64,000 nt of DNA from Sporosarcina sp. (GTDB taxonomy: Bacteria; Bacillota; Bacilli; Bacillales_A; Planococcaceae): contig JAPFCR010000030.1 of the NCBI GenBank assembly GCA_026169375.1, positions 1 to 64,000 of the forward strand, written 5' to 3'. This document shows, piece after piece, positions 18,164-26,917 of the stretch. How positions within the stretch are numbered: the stretch's first letter is position 1; the number at the start of each line of letters is the position of its first letter. The translations under genes and the position numbers were made by a program. The notes below the pieces were generated by a model. The model saw nothing but the letters and a program-made list of their open reading frames with translations. It was not told the origin of the DNA and did no database searches.

Positions 18164-19015
18164 GTGACCAAAAAAAGACTCGCATGGATTGTTGATAGTA
18201 CAGCTTATATTTCACCTAAGCTTAAAAATCATCCTGACCTATTTTCAGTGCCATTAAACATTCATTTTGGAGAAGAACAGTTTGCAGATGGTACTGAACT
18301 CACAACGACACAATTGTATGCAAAAATAAAAGGAGCAGAAGTATTTCCAAAAACTTCTCAACCTTCACCCGGTGAATTCGCTGAAAAGTACAAAGAACTT
18401 GCAGGTCATTATGATGAAGCAATTGCGATTCATGTATCCCACCGACTAAGCGGAACACTTACCGCTTCAAAAGGTGGCGCAGACATCGCTGAATTTCCAA
18501 TTACATTTGTTGATTCATTGTCACTTTCTTATGGAACGACCGCGTTAGTTGAATACGGGATGGAGATGTATGATAATGGTGCGACGGTAACAGAGATTCA
18601 AGAACAACTGGAGAAAATGGTTGGCACTGTACACAATTATATTTTAATCGGAAATCTAGACCAATTGTATAAAGGTGGACGTATGAGTGGTATGCAATTT
18701 TTTCTTGGAAGTTTATTGAAAATAAAACCAATTATTCAAATCTCTCCTGAAGGCGAACTGAATATGATTGACAAAGTGCGTTCTGAAAAGAGGGCATTAC
18801 AATACTTACTAAATAAAATGAAAACCGCCTATACAGAAGGCGTTCGAAAATTTTATATAATGCATGGAAATGTATTAGCACAAGCCGAGCAATTTAGCTT
18901 ATCGATTAAAGAAAACATGCCAAATGCAGCAGTTGAAATTGATGAAATCAGTTCTGTTCTCGCAGTTCACGCTGGCGAAGGAACACTCGCGGTATTCTGG
19001 CTTGGCATGGAGTAA
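18164..19015 (+). CDS. DegV-family fatty-acid-binding protein
   Basis: A 283-residue DegV (FakB-like) protein. Such proteins bind a fatty acid and present it to the FakA kinase for incorporation into phospholipid. Typical segments are the N-terminal IVDSTAYISP strand, VFPKTSQPSPGEFAEKY near residues 64-80 (the TSQPSP motif contacts the carboxylate), AIHVSHRLSGTL near 96-107, FVDSLSLSYGT, and YKGGRMS near 170. The start is GTG at 18164 with AAAGGGG 9 bases upstream. No fakA lies nearby, which is common. Monocistronic with a terminator. Confidence 0.93.
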   Translation: MTKKRLAWIVDSTAYISPKLKNHPDLFSVPLNIHFGEEQFADGTELTTTQLYAKIKGAEVFPKTSQPSPGEFAEKYKELAGHYDEAIAIHVSHRLSGTLTASKGGADIAEFPITFVDSLSLSYGTTALVEYGMEMYDNGATVTEIQEQLEKMVGTVHNYILIGNLDQLYKGGRMSGMQFFLGSLLKIKPIIQISPEGELNMIDKVRSEKRALQYLLNKMKTAYTEGVRKFYIMHGNVLAQAEQFSLSIKENMPNAAVEIDEISSVLAVHAGEGTLAVFWLGME

Positions 19016-19026
19016 TATGATTTTTT

Positions 19027-19063
19027 AAAAGCAGCTTCCCTTAAAGAAAGGAAAGCTGCTTTT
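19027..19063 (+). terminator. Bidirectional terminator
   Basis: The stem AAAAGCAGCTT/AAGCTGCTTTT has U-rich tails both ways. It ends the degV gene and directly abuts the stop codon of the convergent amidase-domain gene. Confidence 0.87.
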
Positions 19064-19064
19064 A

Positions 19065-19550
19065 TTATGAAAACTGATCGTTAATTTTAAAAAATATATA
19101 ACGCGCATCTGGTGTACTTGCGTAAGAATCTTTATAATCCCAAAGTCGCTCTCGAACATTATACGTATGGGCATTCACAAATGGTACATCCCCGTCTTTT
19201 GCTGTAACAATCGCTGCATGATCAAAACGACCATCATTTTGAAAATCGTATACAATAACATCACCTAATTCAAGCTGTGAAGGAGATGAGACAATTGTTG
19301 CGGTCAATCCTTTTTTCGCACCAGCTAAATACCACCTGAGCGAATGGGCAGTCGCCCAACTTAAACTCCAAGTACCCCCTCCAAGCCACCATCCCTCTTC
19401 TCGATTAGGTTGCCCCCATATTGGTGCACCACCTGCATGTAAACATTGCGACACATAATTTGTACAATCATCGGCAAATTTCGGATAAGCTGGATTATAA
19501 TCATCCCACCAAACATTGGCATAACGTACAACTGCTTCACGGTCGTACAA
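19065..19550 (-). CDS. Amidase_6 domain protein
   Basis: A protein of about 161 residues made of one papain-like Amidase_6 domain. The domain signature is clear: YDREAVVRYAN at the start, FADDCTNYVSQCLHAGG with the nucleophile Cys, the GTWSLSWATAHSLRWYL segment, and FDHAAIVTAKDG with the catalytic His. It should act on cell-wall or other amide bonds, but no signal peptide is present. I prefer a TTG start at 19550, preceded by a very strong GAGGGGAGGGGGAG site and placed exactly at the domain edge; an ATG at 19598 adds 16 residues but has poor spacing. Confidence 0.82.
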   Translation of the reverse strand: MYDREAVVRYANVWWDDYNPAYPKFADDCTNYVSQCLHAGGAPIWGQPNREEGWWLGGGTWSLSWATAHSLRWYLAGAKKGLTATIVSSPSQLELGDVIVYDFQNDGRFDHAAIVTAKDGDVPFVNAHTYNVRERLWDYKDSYASTPDARYIFFKINDQFS

Positions 19551-19691
19551 AATTCTCCCCCTCCCCTCACTACTATATGAGATTTTTGGAAATGACATGC
19601 CTCATTATGAAAATGCCGGGAAATGCGGGGCAACGTCTTCGGCTAAATCGATATGCAAATATTGTGCGAAAGGTTCAAAGACAAATATAAA

Positions 19692-19730
19692 AAGCGTTTG
19701 AATCTTTTGTTGAAAAAGATTCAAACGCTT
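19692..19730 (-). terminator. Terminator after the tRNA gene
   Basis: A perfect 17-bp stem AAGCGTTTGAATCTTTT/AAAAGATTCAAACGCTT is followed on the minus strand by TTTATATTTG. It begins six bases beyond the tRNA 3' end. Confidence 0.9.
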
Positions 19731-19735
19731 ATGGA

Positions 19736-19806
19736 TGGAGCCTACGAGAATCGAACTCGTATTTTTTGCATGCCATGCAAGTGTAATCCCATTATACTAA
19801 GGCCCC
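19736..19806 (-). tRNA. tRNA-Ala (anticodon GGC), atypical body
   Basis: The minus strand folds as a 71-nt tRNA: acceptor GGGGCCT/AGGCTCC with the alanine identity pair G3:U70, discriminator A73, D-arm GTATAATGGGATTAC, anticodon loop ATGGCAT giving anticodon GGC, and T-arm ACGAG-TTCGATT-CTCGT. The anticodon stem has one mismatch (C27 with A43), the D-stem has only three good pairs, and the variable loop is four bases. CCA is not encoded. Its own terminator follows. The gene is plausible and probably functional but unlike the usual Bacillus alanine tRNA. Confidence 0.85.
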
Positions 19807-19934
19807 ATAATTGAATAATTGAGTTCACTGCCGCCAAAATACATTTCTTAACTAAGCGAACCCTTCTTTTCTTTGCTACAATAATAAGTATAACAAAATT
19901 CTTTGAAACTAACAATAGGCAGGGAGATATGCGT

Positions 19935-20951
19935 ATGCAACATGTTGAAAAAGAAATCACAAATCCTGTTCTTTTATGCAATCGGAAAGGACAGCTTAAT
20001 CCAGAAGCGATTGGCTATGCCAGGCGCCCTCTTATTCAAAGTAATTTAACAAAGAATTTTATGCGGAAAAAGAAATGGAATTATTGGTGTGTATTTGGTG
20101 AAGATATTTTATTTTCAGCAGCCATTAGTCATCTTGATTACGCTGTAATTTGTTTCGTTTATATGTTCAATTATGAAACACAGCGTTTTTTTGAAAAACA
20201 AGTTTCCATTCCTATGGGTCGAGTCGAAATGCCTGAAAATGTACTAGAAAGTATTAATTTTACGAATAGCAACTTAACAATCCAAGCGCTTTATGCCGAT
20301 CATGAAACAAAACTTTCTGTAGAAATTCCAGATTTCGATAATGAAGTTTTACATGCAGAACTTTACCTGTATCATCCACCTGAAGATGACTTGCTAAATG
20401 TTGTCATTCCCAACAACCGAAACGTTTTTCAATTTACTGCAAAACAACATATTTTACCAACAACGGGATTTGTAAATCTAGGTGAGAATTCTTACGCTTT
20501 TACGCCTGATTATAGTTTTGCGGTTTCAAATTATGGGCGCGGCATTTGGCCACGTCATACAAAATGGAATTGGGCGATGGCTTCCCAGCGCTTAGGACAT
20601 CGACGAATCGGTTTAAACTTCGGCGGACAATGGACTGATGGAACAGGTATGACAGAAAATGCTGTTTTTATCGACGGGAAAATGATAAAGATTCACGAAG
20701 ACGTTATTTTTACATATGATTTACAAAATCTAAAACAACCGTGGACTCTTAAAACGAAGTTCTCCGACAATGTGAACTTAACCTTTACACCTTTCTTTAC
20801 AAGGGAAGCCAAAACAGATGCGAAGCTTTTTCGTGTTGAAGTACAGCAACTCGTCGGTTATTTTAATGGGCGTATTTCTTTGCCAGAACATGCCCCACTC
20901 TATATTCGACAAATGCTTGGTTGTACAGAAGAACAGATTGCTAAATGGTAA
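19935..20951 (+). CDS. DUF2804 family protein
   Basis: A 338-residue protein of the DUF2804 family, function unknown. Diagnostic segments are the N-terminal NPVLLCNRKGQLNPEAIGYARRPL, KKKWNYWCVFGEDILFSAAISHLDYA near residues 50-75, and late GRGIWPRHTKWNWAMASQRL and IGLNFGGQWTDGTGMTENAVF. The family shares a fold related to lipocalin/AttH-like beta-barrels, so binding of a hydrophobic ligand is possible but unproven. The ATG at 19935 is preferred over one two codons earlier since AGGGAG is then about 8 bases away. It is divergent from the tRNA gene. Confidence 0.85.
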   Translation: MQHVEKEITNPVLLCNRKGQLNPEAIGYARRPLIQSNLTKNFMRKKKWNYWCVFGEDILFSAAISHLDYAVICFVYMFNYETQRFFEKQVSIPMGRVEMPENVLESINFTNSNLTIQALYADHETKLSVEIPDFDNEVLHAELYLYHPPEDDLLNVVIPNNRNVFQFTAKQHILPTTGFVNLGENSYAFTPDYSFAVSNYGRGIWPRHTKWNWAMASQRLGHRRIGLNFGGQWTDGTGMTENAVFIDGKMIKIHEDVIFTYDLQNLKQPWTLKTKFSDNVNLTFTPFFTREAKTDAKLFRVEVQQLVGYFNGRISLPEHAPLYIRQMLGCTEEQIAKW

Positions 20952-21138
20952 ATGCTTGCAACGCACTGCATTTTCATAAGCGGTCTTCCCCTATCATGAA
21001 CTTCCCCTCATTCTGAAAAAGAAAACAGGAAACATGGTGAATTCACAGCTTTCAGAAGAACTTTCAATATTTTGTTTAGTAATGAGTAATAGAGGCAAAA
21101 TAAGGAGTAAGTACAAAAAATCGAAAGGCTGTGAATTC

Positions 21139-21651
21139 ATGAGAAAATTTATTTGGTTTAGTTTACTTTTACTCACCAGTGTTCTTTTATTAGGTGCTTG
21201 TGTCAAAAATGCAGATGTCGATGATAAGGACGTTCCTACAATTTCCTCTAAACCTGAAACAGAAGGCGGTTCTATGGAAACTGGAGATGGCTATGGCTTT
21301 GTAACACTTGATTTGACAATCGATGTAGATGACGAAGAAGTCATTTCGACGAGTTATGATGTTACGAAAAAAGCTGAAGCAACCTATATTGATGATTTAG
21401 CAGATATCGACGTAGAAGGTAATGATGCGATGGATGAACTTTTCTATCTATTCGATCATATGCGCCTTACAAAAGATACACCCGATGAAGAAACCATCGA
21501 TAAAATCATGGAGCATTATGAGCTCGATGATTATTCAAACTTAAAATTAGACGTTGAGTTTGACGAAGGCACTATGCTTCACATTGATGACGATAATGAG
21601 GATGAAAAGGAAGATGGAGCAGATGATGAAAAAGACAATGAAGATGAATAA
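21139..21651 (+). CDS. YusW-family lipoprotein
   Basis: A 170-residue secreted lipoprotein. The start at 21139 gives a clean signal sequence (MRKFIWFSLLLLTSVLLLGAC) with the lipobox LGAC. The mature part is extremely acidic and matches the YusW domain, in which a short beta/alpha unit repeats (GFVTLDLTIDVDDEEVISTSYDV, then the LFDHMRL helix and DYSNLKLDVEFDEGT). The tail is a low-complexity run of Asp and Glu. Function of the family is unknown. GAAAGG lies 9 bases before the ATG. Monocistronic with a strong terminator downstream. Confidence 0.85.
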   Translation: MRKFIWFSLLLLTSVLLLGACVKNADVDDKDVPTISSKPETEGGSMETGDGYGFVTLDLTIDVDDEEVISTSYDVTKKAEATYIDDLADIDVEGNDAMDELFYLFDHMRLTKDTPDEETIDKIMEHYELDDYSNLKLDVEFDEGTMLHIDDDNEDEKEDGADDEKDNEDE

Positions 21652-21688
21652 CCGATACGTCTTCACATAATCCTTATTTTACTCAACG

Positions 21689-21725
21689 GAAAAAGCTACG
21701 CGCGTCACAATCACGTAGCTTTTTC
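21689..21725 (+). terminator. Terminator after the YusW gene
   Basis: A perfect 12-bp stem GAAAAAGCTACG/CGTAGCTTTTTC lies 38 bases past the stop codon. Confidence 0.85.
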
Positions 21726-21732
21726 ATTGTTT

Positions 21733-21847
21733 GAATCAATCACGCCTCGGCGTGATTGCGTTGGGATTTTGAACTCCCTCTAATTGAAAATACATTTTCG
21801 GCATTCATCCTGCCACTTATAGAAGTGGGGGTATTCTGCTGAATCAA
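21733..21847 (-). mobile_element. Probable IS200/IS605-type element remnant (no transposase)
   Basis: Two structured blocks lie between the YusW terminator and the ABC operon: a perfect 10-bp hairpin CAATCACGCC-tc-GGCGTGATTG (21737-21758) and a longer imperfect palindrome centred on CCACTT-atag-AAGTGG (21813-21828) whose arms extend to TTC.GCA/TGC.GAA. Subterminal hairpins and a hairpin next to AATCCCAACG are what I associate with the ends and the guide-RNA part of IS200/IS605 elements in Bacillales. No tnpA or tnpB is present, so this would be a PATE-like or decayed copy. The palindrome may also end ABC operon transcription. Confidence 0.4.
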
Positions 21848-21848
21848 G

Positions 21849-23678
21849 TTAAACTTCAGATTCCTTTAACATTTGATAGTAAATCCCTTGTCTTTCAATC
21901 AGTTCTTGTTGACTCCCTGACTCGACTAGCTTCCCTTGGTCCATTACGTAAACTGTATCTGCTTTTTGTACGGTATTTAATCGGTGGGCAATCACAAAAC
22001 TTGTTCTTCCTTCCATGAGCCGTTCTAATGCTACTTGAATCTTCATCTCTGTCACTGTATCGATGCTGCTTGTCGCTTCATCTAATAATAAGAGAACCGG
22101 ATCCGCCACAAGCGCCCTTGCAATTGAGAGAAGTTGCTTTTGTCCTTGGGATATCTCACCACCATCAGCCGTTAAGAGCGTATGGTAACCCTCTTCGAGC
22201 CCGCTAATAAAATCATGCGCATTGGCTTGTTTCGCCGCTTCAATCACCTCTTCATCTGTCGCATTAAGCCTCCCGTAACGAATATTTTCCAAAACAGTCG
22301 CTTCAAACAAAAATGGGTCTTGTAAAACAAAAGCCATCTGACTTCGAAGTGTTTTTCTTGGTAATTCATGAATCGGAATGCTATCTATTAAAACTTCTCC
22401 TTGATTCACTTCATAGAAACGAGCAAGAAGTTGCATAATCGTTGTTTTACCAGCACCCGTTGCACCGACAAAAGCAGCTGTTTCTCCTGGCTTCACATGA
22501 AAAGAAACCCCTTCAACTGTATATCCATCCACTTCTACCGCATAGCCGAACGAAACATTTTGAAACGCAACATCGCCTTGTAACACTAAATCATGATATT
22601 TTGTGCCCTCATCTTCTTCAATCTCTTCATCGATAATATTGAACACTCTTTCCGCACCCGCAATCGCCGATAAAACAGTATTAAATTGATTTGCTAAATC
22701 ATTGAGCGGACGTGTAAATTGACGTGCTAATTCTGAGAAGATAACAATCGTTCCAATTGTGACAAGTCCATCTCCTGTGAGCGCAAGGACACCACCAATC
22801 CCCGCCACAATCGCAAAGCTAGCGTTGTTTAACATATTCATCACTTTAGGGATAAACCCTGAATAAGTCATCGCCCAAAAGCCTGTCCTACGTAAACGAG
22901 CACTCTTCTCTTCAAACTCTTCCATCACTCGCTTTTCTTGAGAAAAAGCTTTTATAATGCGCTGACCTGATATCGTTTCTTCAATCATGCCATTTAATTC
23001 ACCAACTGCGATTTGTTGTTCTTGAAAAAGTTTACTCGTCCTTTTCGTAATCCAACGAATCGATAAAAACATAATCGGAATCGTGAGCATTGTTAATAGC
23101 GTCAGAAGTGGACTTAAATAAAGCATGATCGAAACTGTTCCCACAAGTGTTAGAAGACTCGAAAACACTTGAATAAATGAAGTATTTAACGTTTGACTGA
23201 CGTTTTCAATATCATTCGTTAAACGACTCATCAACTCGCCGTGCTGACGCTTATCAAAAAATGACACAGGAAGCTTTTGTAAATGGGTAAATAAACTCGT
23301 TCGTAACCGGTAAATTGTCTGCTGAGCAATCCCAACCATCCAATAGTTTTGTAAATACATTGCTGTAGATAAACCAATATAAATGAGCACGAGAAAACCA
23401 ATTTTTATCCCAAGTCCATTGAATTGCTGTACAACAATATGATCATCAATCATTTTCCCGACCATAAAAGGACCTAATAACGCCAACATAGAAGAAATGA
23501 AAACGAGTGCTAACACAGTAATGAGCAAAGCTCTTTGTTCATCAACAAGTTTCCAAATACGATACAGCACTGACTGCCAATTACTCGCACGGTCACCTTG
23601 AAAACGCTTCTTGCCTTTAATATCTTCTTTTTTCAAAATCGGTTCATAGCCGAACGGTTTATGAATGAGACGGATCAT
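21849..23678 (-). CDS. ABC exporter half-transporter, YfiC-like (canonical ATP site Walker motifs)
   Basis: A 609-residue fused membrane/ATPase subunit. Residues ~40-340 carry six membrane segments; the nucleotide-binding domain runs from ~360 with Walker A GATGAGKTT, Walker B LLLLDEATSSID with the catalytic Glu, and the switch His in FVIAHRLN. Its signature motif is ISQGQKQ rather than LSGGQ. The partner gene upstream overlaps by 20 bases, so the two form a heterodimer. This resembles YfiB/YfiC and BmrC/BmrD multidrug exporters. The substrate is unknown. Confidence 0.92.
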   Translation of the reverse strand: MIRLIHKPFGYEPILKKEDIKGKKRFQGDRASNWQSVLYRIWKLVDEQRALLITVLALVFISSMLALLGPFMVGKMIDDHIVVQQFNGLGIKIGFLVLIYIGLSTAMYLQNYWMVGIAQQTIYRLRTSLFTHLQKLPVSFFDKRQHGELMSRLTNDIENVSQTLNTSFIQVFSSLLTLVGTVSIMLYLSPLLTLLTMLTIPIMFLSIRWITKRTSKLFQEQQIAVGELNGMIEETISGQRIIKAFSQEKRVMEEFEEKSARLRRTGFWAMTYSGFIPKVMNMLNNASFAIVAGIGGVLALTGDGLVTIGTIVIFSELARQFTRPLNDLANQFNTVLSAIAGAERVFNIIDEEIEEDEGTKYHDLVLQGDVAFQNVSFGYAVEVDGYTVEGVSFHVKPGETAAFVGATGAGKTTIMQLLARFYEVNQGEVLIDSIPIHELPRKTLRSQMAFVLQDPFLFEATVLENIRYGRLNATDEEVIEAAKQANAHDFISGLEEGYHTLLTADGGEISQGQKQLLSIARALVADPVLLLLDEATSSIDTVTEMKIQVALERLMEGRTSFVIAHRLNTVQKADTVYVMDQGKLVESGSQQELIERQGIYYQMLKESEV

Positions 23679-25407
23679 CTAATCCAACCTCCTTCTCTTG
23701 CATTTGTGATTGCTGAATTTTCCGGTATAAAGCTGATTGTTCTAGTAACTCCTTATGAGAACCATATCCAACAACACGTCCTTCATCGAGAAGAAGCACT
23801 TTATCAGCGCCTTGTGCTGTTGAAACTTTTTGTGTTACGACAAGCATCGTCGCGTGTTCTTTTTCTAACGCATCCCAAAGTGCTGTCTCTGTTTTCACAT
23901 CAAGCGCACTTGTACTATCATCTAATATTAAAATTGAAGGTTCACGAACAAGCGCCCGCGCAATCGATAATCTTTGCTTTTGTCCGCCTGATAAGTTGAC
24001 GCCTCTTTGACCGACACGTGTTTCATATTTCTCCGGAAACAAATCAATCGATTCATGAATTTGTGCTTTTTTCGCCGCGTTTTCTAACTCAACTTCAGAA
24101 GCACTTGAATCTCCCCATGACAAATTATCAAAAATTGAACCTGTAAATAAAATCGATTGTTGCGGAACGAGACCAATCGTATCGCGTAAGTCTTTTAACG
24201 GCCATTCATTGACATTTTTTCCATCAATGAACACTTCCCCTTTAGATGCTTTAAAAATTCTTGGAATTAAATTCAACATAGTAGACTTCCCAGAACCTGT
24301 CGCGCCCATAATCGCTAATTTCTCCCCCGACGCTACGTGGAAAGAAATATGATCCAACACCAACTCTTCTTTTCCTGGATAGCAAAATGATACATTTTTA
24401 AACTGAATTTCTCCTTTGAAAGGAGCAGTGAACTTCCCTTTTGAATCATAAACTTCAACGTCTTCATTCGCTAAAAGCACTTCCTCCATTCGCTCTGATG
24501 ATGCCTTCGCTCTGGAAAATGCGCTAATAATGAAAGCAAACATTGAAAATGCCCCCGTCATACGCATCGCATAATTGACAACCGCTACTAACTCTCCTAC
24601 CTTTGCGCCTCCACTTTCCACTTCAACTGCACCAAACCACAATACTGCCATTAAACTTCCATTCATAATGAGCAATAGAATTGGAAGAATCAGTTCCATT
24701 AAACGCATCGCACGCACTGTGTCTGACCGTAGTGCATCCGCAATTTTAGCAAAGCGACTTGCTTCATAAGTGCCGCGTAAATAAGCTTTAATTAATCGAA
24801 CGGCTTGTAAATTTTCTTGAATAACACGGTTTACATTGTCTAATCTCTTTTGAATCCGTGCAAAATAACGCACACCTTTCCTTGACATATAAACAAGAAA
24901 GACGAGTAAAATCGGTGCACCAATTAGTAAATAAAATGCTAATTTCACGTTCACAACAAAAGCCATAATAATACTTCCGACGACAAGAAGTGGCGCACGC
25001 AACATAATTCGTAAAGACATAAACAATACGTTTTGTGCCATCGTTACATCACTCGTCAAACGTGTAATTAAGCCCGCTGCCGGAAACCGTAAAAATGTCG
25101 CCATGGAAAAGTTTTGAACTTGTCGAAATAAAGCTTGACGTAGATCGAATGCAAAACTTTGAGCTGCATGAGCTGCAAAGTAAGAGTTAATTATTCCCGA
25201 AAAGAAAGCCGAGAAAGCAAGCGCCATCATACCGCCGCCCCATACTAAAACGACGTTCAAATCATGGGCAACAATCCCATCGTCAATAATTTTCGCAATA
25301 AAAAGTGGTTGAATTAACTCTACACTTAACTCAATAAGCATTAAAAAAATCGCAATAACAATTGGCCATCGATATGGCAGTACATGTGAGAAAACCGTTC
25401 GCATCAT
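23659..25407 (-). CDS. ABC exporter half-transporter, YfiB-like (degenerate ATP site)
   Basis: A 582-residue subunit with six membrane segments (~residues 10-310) and a C-terminal ATPase domain. Walker A is GATGSGKST and the signature is the canonical LSGGQKQ, but Walker B ends LILDDSTSALD (Asp in place of the catalytic Glu) and the switch is VVTQKVS (Gln in place of His). These changes define the inactive site of asymmetric heterodimeric exporters. The ATG at 25407 follows GGGGG. It is the first gene of a two-gene operon and is divergent from the GntR-type operon, with about 240 bases between. Confidence 0.92.
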   Translation of the reverse strand: MMRTVFSHVLPYRWPIVIAIFLMLIELSVELIQPLFIAKIIDDGIVAHDLNVVLVWGGGMMALAFSAFFSGIINSYFAAHAAQSFAFDLRQALFRQVQNFSMATFLRFPAAGLITRLTSDVTMAQNVLFMSLRIMLRAPLLVVGSIIMAFVVNVKLAFYLLIGAPILLVFLVYMSRKGVRYFARIQKRLDNVNRVIQENLQAVRLIKAYLRGTYEASRFAKIADALRSDTVRAMRLMELILPILLLIMNGSLMAVLWFGAVEVESGGAKVGELVAVVNYAMRMTGAFSMFAFIISAFSRAKASSERMEEVLLANEDVEVYDSKGKFTAPFKGEIQFKNVSFCYPGKEELVLDHISFHVASGEKLAIMGATGSGKSTMLNLIPRIFKASKGEVFIDGKNVNEWPLKDLRDTIGLVPQQSILFTGSIFDNLSWGDSSASEVELENAAKKAQIHESIDLFPEKYETRVGQRGVNLSGGQKQRLSIARALVREPSILILDDSTSALDVKTETALWDALEKEHATMLVVTQKVSTAQGADKVLLLDEGRVVGYGSHKELLEQSALYRKIQQSQMQEKEVGLDDPSHS

Positions 25408-25573
25408 TTGACCCCCTGAAAAACTCTTTCGTATGTCGAATTATCAATTGCTCTCTATTATGCCATACGTGACTTCCTTTTGTATACATAACAAATTTTA
25501 ATTCACGAACTATTCAGAACGCCCATAAAACAGATGATCAATGAATTACGCTTCTCTTTTTTCATATTTTCCC

Positions 25574-25602
25574 TTGCTATTATTTTTATTTTAACATATA
25601 GT
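25574..25602 (+). promoter_or_regulatory. Sigma-A promoter of the GntR/ABC operon
   Basis: The -35 box TTGCTA (25574-25579) and the -10 box TATAGT (25597-25602) are separated by exactly 17 bases. The -10 box overlaps the left arm of the operator described next. Confidence 0.75.
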
Positions 25603-25624
25603 ACATTACAACAGTAATGCACTA
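25599..25624. promoter_or_regulatory. Candidate GntR (YtrA-type) operator
   Basis: An inverted repeat TAGTACATTAC-AACA-GTAATGCACTA, with 10 of 11 paired positions in each arm, spans the end of the -10 box and the transcription start. It lies 20 bases before the start of the GntR-family gene. Position and symmetry fit autorepression of the operon, released by an unknown signal (cell-wall-active antibiotics for YtrA in Bacillus subtilis). Confidence 0.7.
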
Positions 25625-25643
25625 AGTATCCGAGGTGATGATA

Positions 25644-26027
25644 ATGCTCGAGGCAAGTAGTTCAAAGCCAATCTACTTACAAATTGCCGATTGGTTAGAA
25701 AATGAAATATTAGAAGGCACTCTTTCTGCAAATGACAAAGTCCATTCACAATATCAACTTGCGGAAATCTTCAACGTGAATCCTGCGACTGCGGGAAAAG
25801 GAATTGGCTTATTACTCGAAAAGGAAATTGTGTATAAAAGGCGCGGACTTGGAACTTTTGTGAGTGAAGAAGGCCATGAAAAATTACTCGCGGAAAGGAC
25901 TGAAGAACGTTTGCAAAAAAAAATCAATGCATTACTAGAGGAAGCAAAACGACTTCAAATCGATTATGAGGAACTTTTACAACTGATTGAGAAATCACAT
26001 CGCCAGCAAGGAGGAGAAGAAAATTGA
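25644..26027 (+). CDS. GntR-family regulator, YtrA subfamily
   Basis: A 127-residue repressor with an N-terminal winged helix (PIYLQIADWLENEILEGTL, then SQYQLAEIFNVNPATAGKGIGLLLEKEIVYKRRGLGTFV) and a short two-helix C-terminal dimerisation part typical of YtrA, without a ligand domain. The ATG at 25644 is chosen over two earlier starts because GAGGTG is then at the right distance. The stop codon overlaps the ATPase gene start. It most likely binds the palindrome overlapping its own promoter. Confidence 0.9.
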   Translation: MLEASSSKPIYLQIADWLENEILEGTLSANDKVHSQYQLAEIFNVNPATAGKGIGLLLEKEIVYKRRGLGTFVSEEGHEKLLAERTEERLQKKINALLEEAKRLQIDYEELLQLIEKSHRQQGGEEN

Positions 26028-26917
26028 CAGTCATTACATGTCAAAATGTCACGAAATCATATCGTTCCTACAATGTTTTAAACGATATCCAATTTGATAT
26101 TAAAGAAAACACATTAACGGGCATAATTGGTCGAAATGGAGTGGGAAAAACAACTTTAATGAAAATGATTGCCGGTTATACTGAAGTAGATGCAGGTAAA
26201 CTAGAAGTTTTCTCAGAAAATCCTTTTAATAATTTAATCGTATCGAGTAATACAGTATTTATCGACGATACAATGACCTTTCCAGAAAGCATGACTATAC
26301 AAGACATTTTCAAGGAATGTAAAAGGTTTTTTGACCGCTGGGATAACCAACTAGCAACCCGTCTTTCAACCTATTCCGGCTTACATCCTAAAACAAAACC
26401 TTATATATTATCGAAAGGTAAACGGAGTATATTTCATGCCATTATCGGGATTGCTTCACGCAGCCCACTGACAATTTTTGATGAACCAACTAATGGAATG
26501 GATGCGGTTGTTAGAAAAGACTTTTACAGAGCACTCTTAAAAGATTACATCGCACATCCGCGTACGATTTTATTGTCGAGTCACCATATTGAAGAAATCG
26601 AAAACCTATTAGAAGATGTCTTACTCATTCACAATCAAACGATTCTCTTTCATGGTTCCATTACAGATCTCCAAGAAAGATTTATCACTTTAATGGGGAC
26701 TGAACAGAAACTAGGAAACTACATGGACTCAGATGATGTTATTGCGCTTCAAAAAATAGATTCTTATGTAACATTAACGATGAAAAATCGCTTTACAGAA
26801 CAAGAATTTGAAGTGATGCGCGAAAATGGTATTCACGTCTCAAATGTTTCCGCAAATGATGCCTATGTAGCACTTACAGGGAAGTCAAAAGGAGGAATTG
26901 ACGATGTATTTAACTAA
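26024..26917 (+). CDS. ABC transporter ATP-binding protein, YtrB-like
   Basis: A 297-residue ATPase. Walker A is GRNGVGKTT (about residues 36-44), Walker B TIFDEPTNGMD (about 156-166) and the switch LLSSHHIEE. The signature position reads LSKGKRS instead of LSGGQ, a variation seen in the YtrB group. The C-terminal ~80 residues are an accessory domain. The start is TTG with AAGGAGGAG before it; it overlaps the regulator's stop by four bases. It should energise the membrane protein encoded next. Confidence 0.9.
   Translation: MTVITCQNVTKSYRSYNVLNDIQFDIKENTLTGIIGRNGVGKTTLMKMIAGYTEVDAGKLEVFSENPFNNLIVSSNTVFIDDTMTFPESMTIQDIFKECKRFFDRWDNQLATRLSTYSGLHPKTKPYILSKGKRSIFHAIIGIASRSPLTIFDEPTNGMDAVVRKDFYRALLKDYIAHPRTILLSSHHIEEIENLLEDVLLIHNQTILFHGSITDLQERFITLMGTEQKLGNYMDSDDVIALQKIDSYVTLTMKNRFTEQEFEVMRENGIHVSNVSANDAYVALTGKSKGGIDDVFN

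Noticed and set aside
26024-26917. Altered LSKGK signature read as a sign of a dead ATPase
   Set aside because: Walker A, Walker B and the switch His are intact, and such signatures are normal in the YtrB group.
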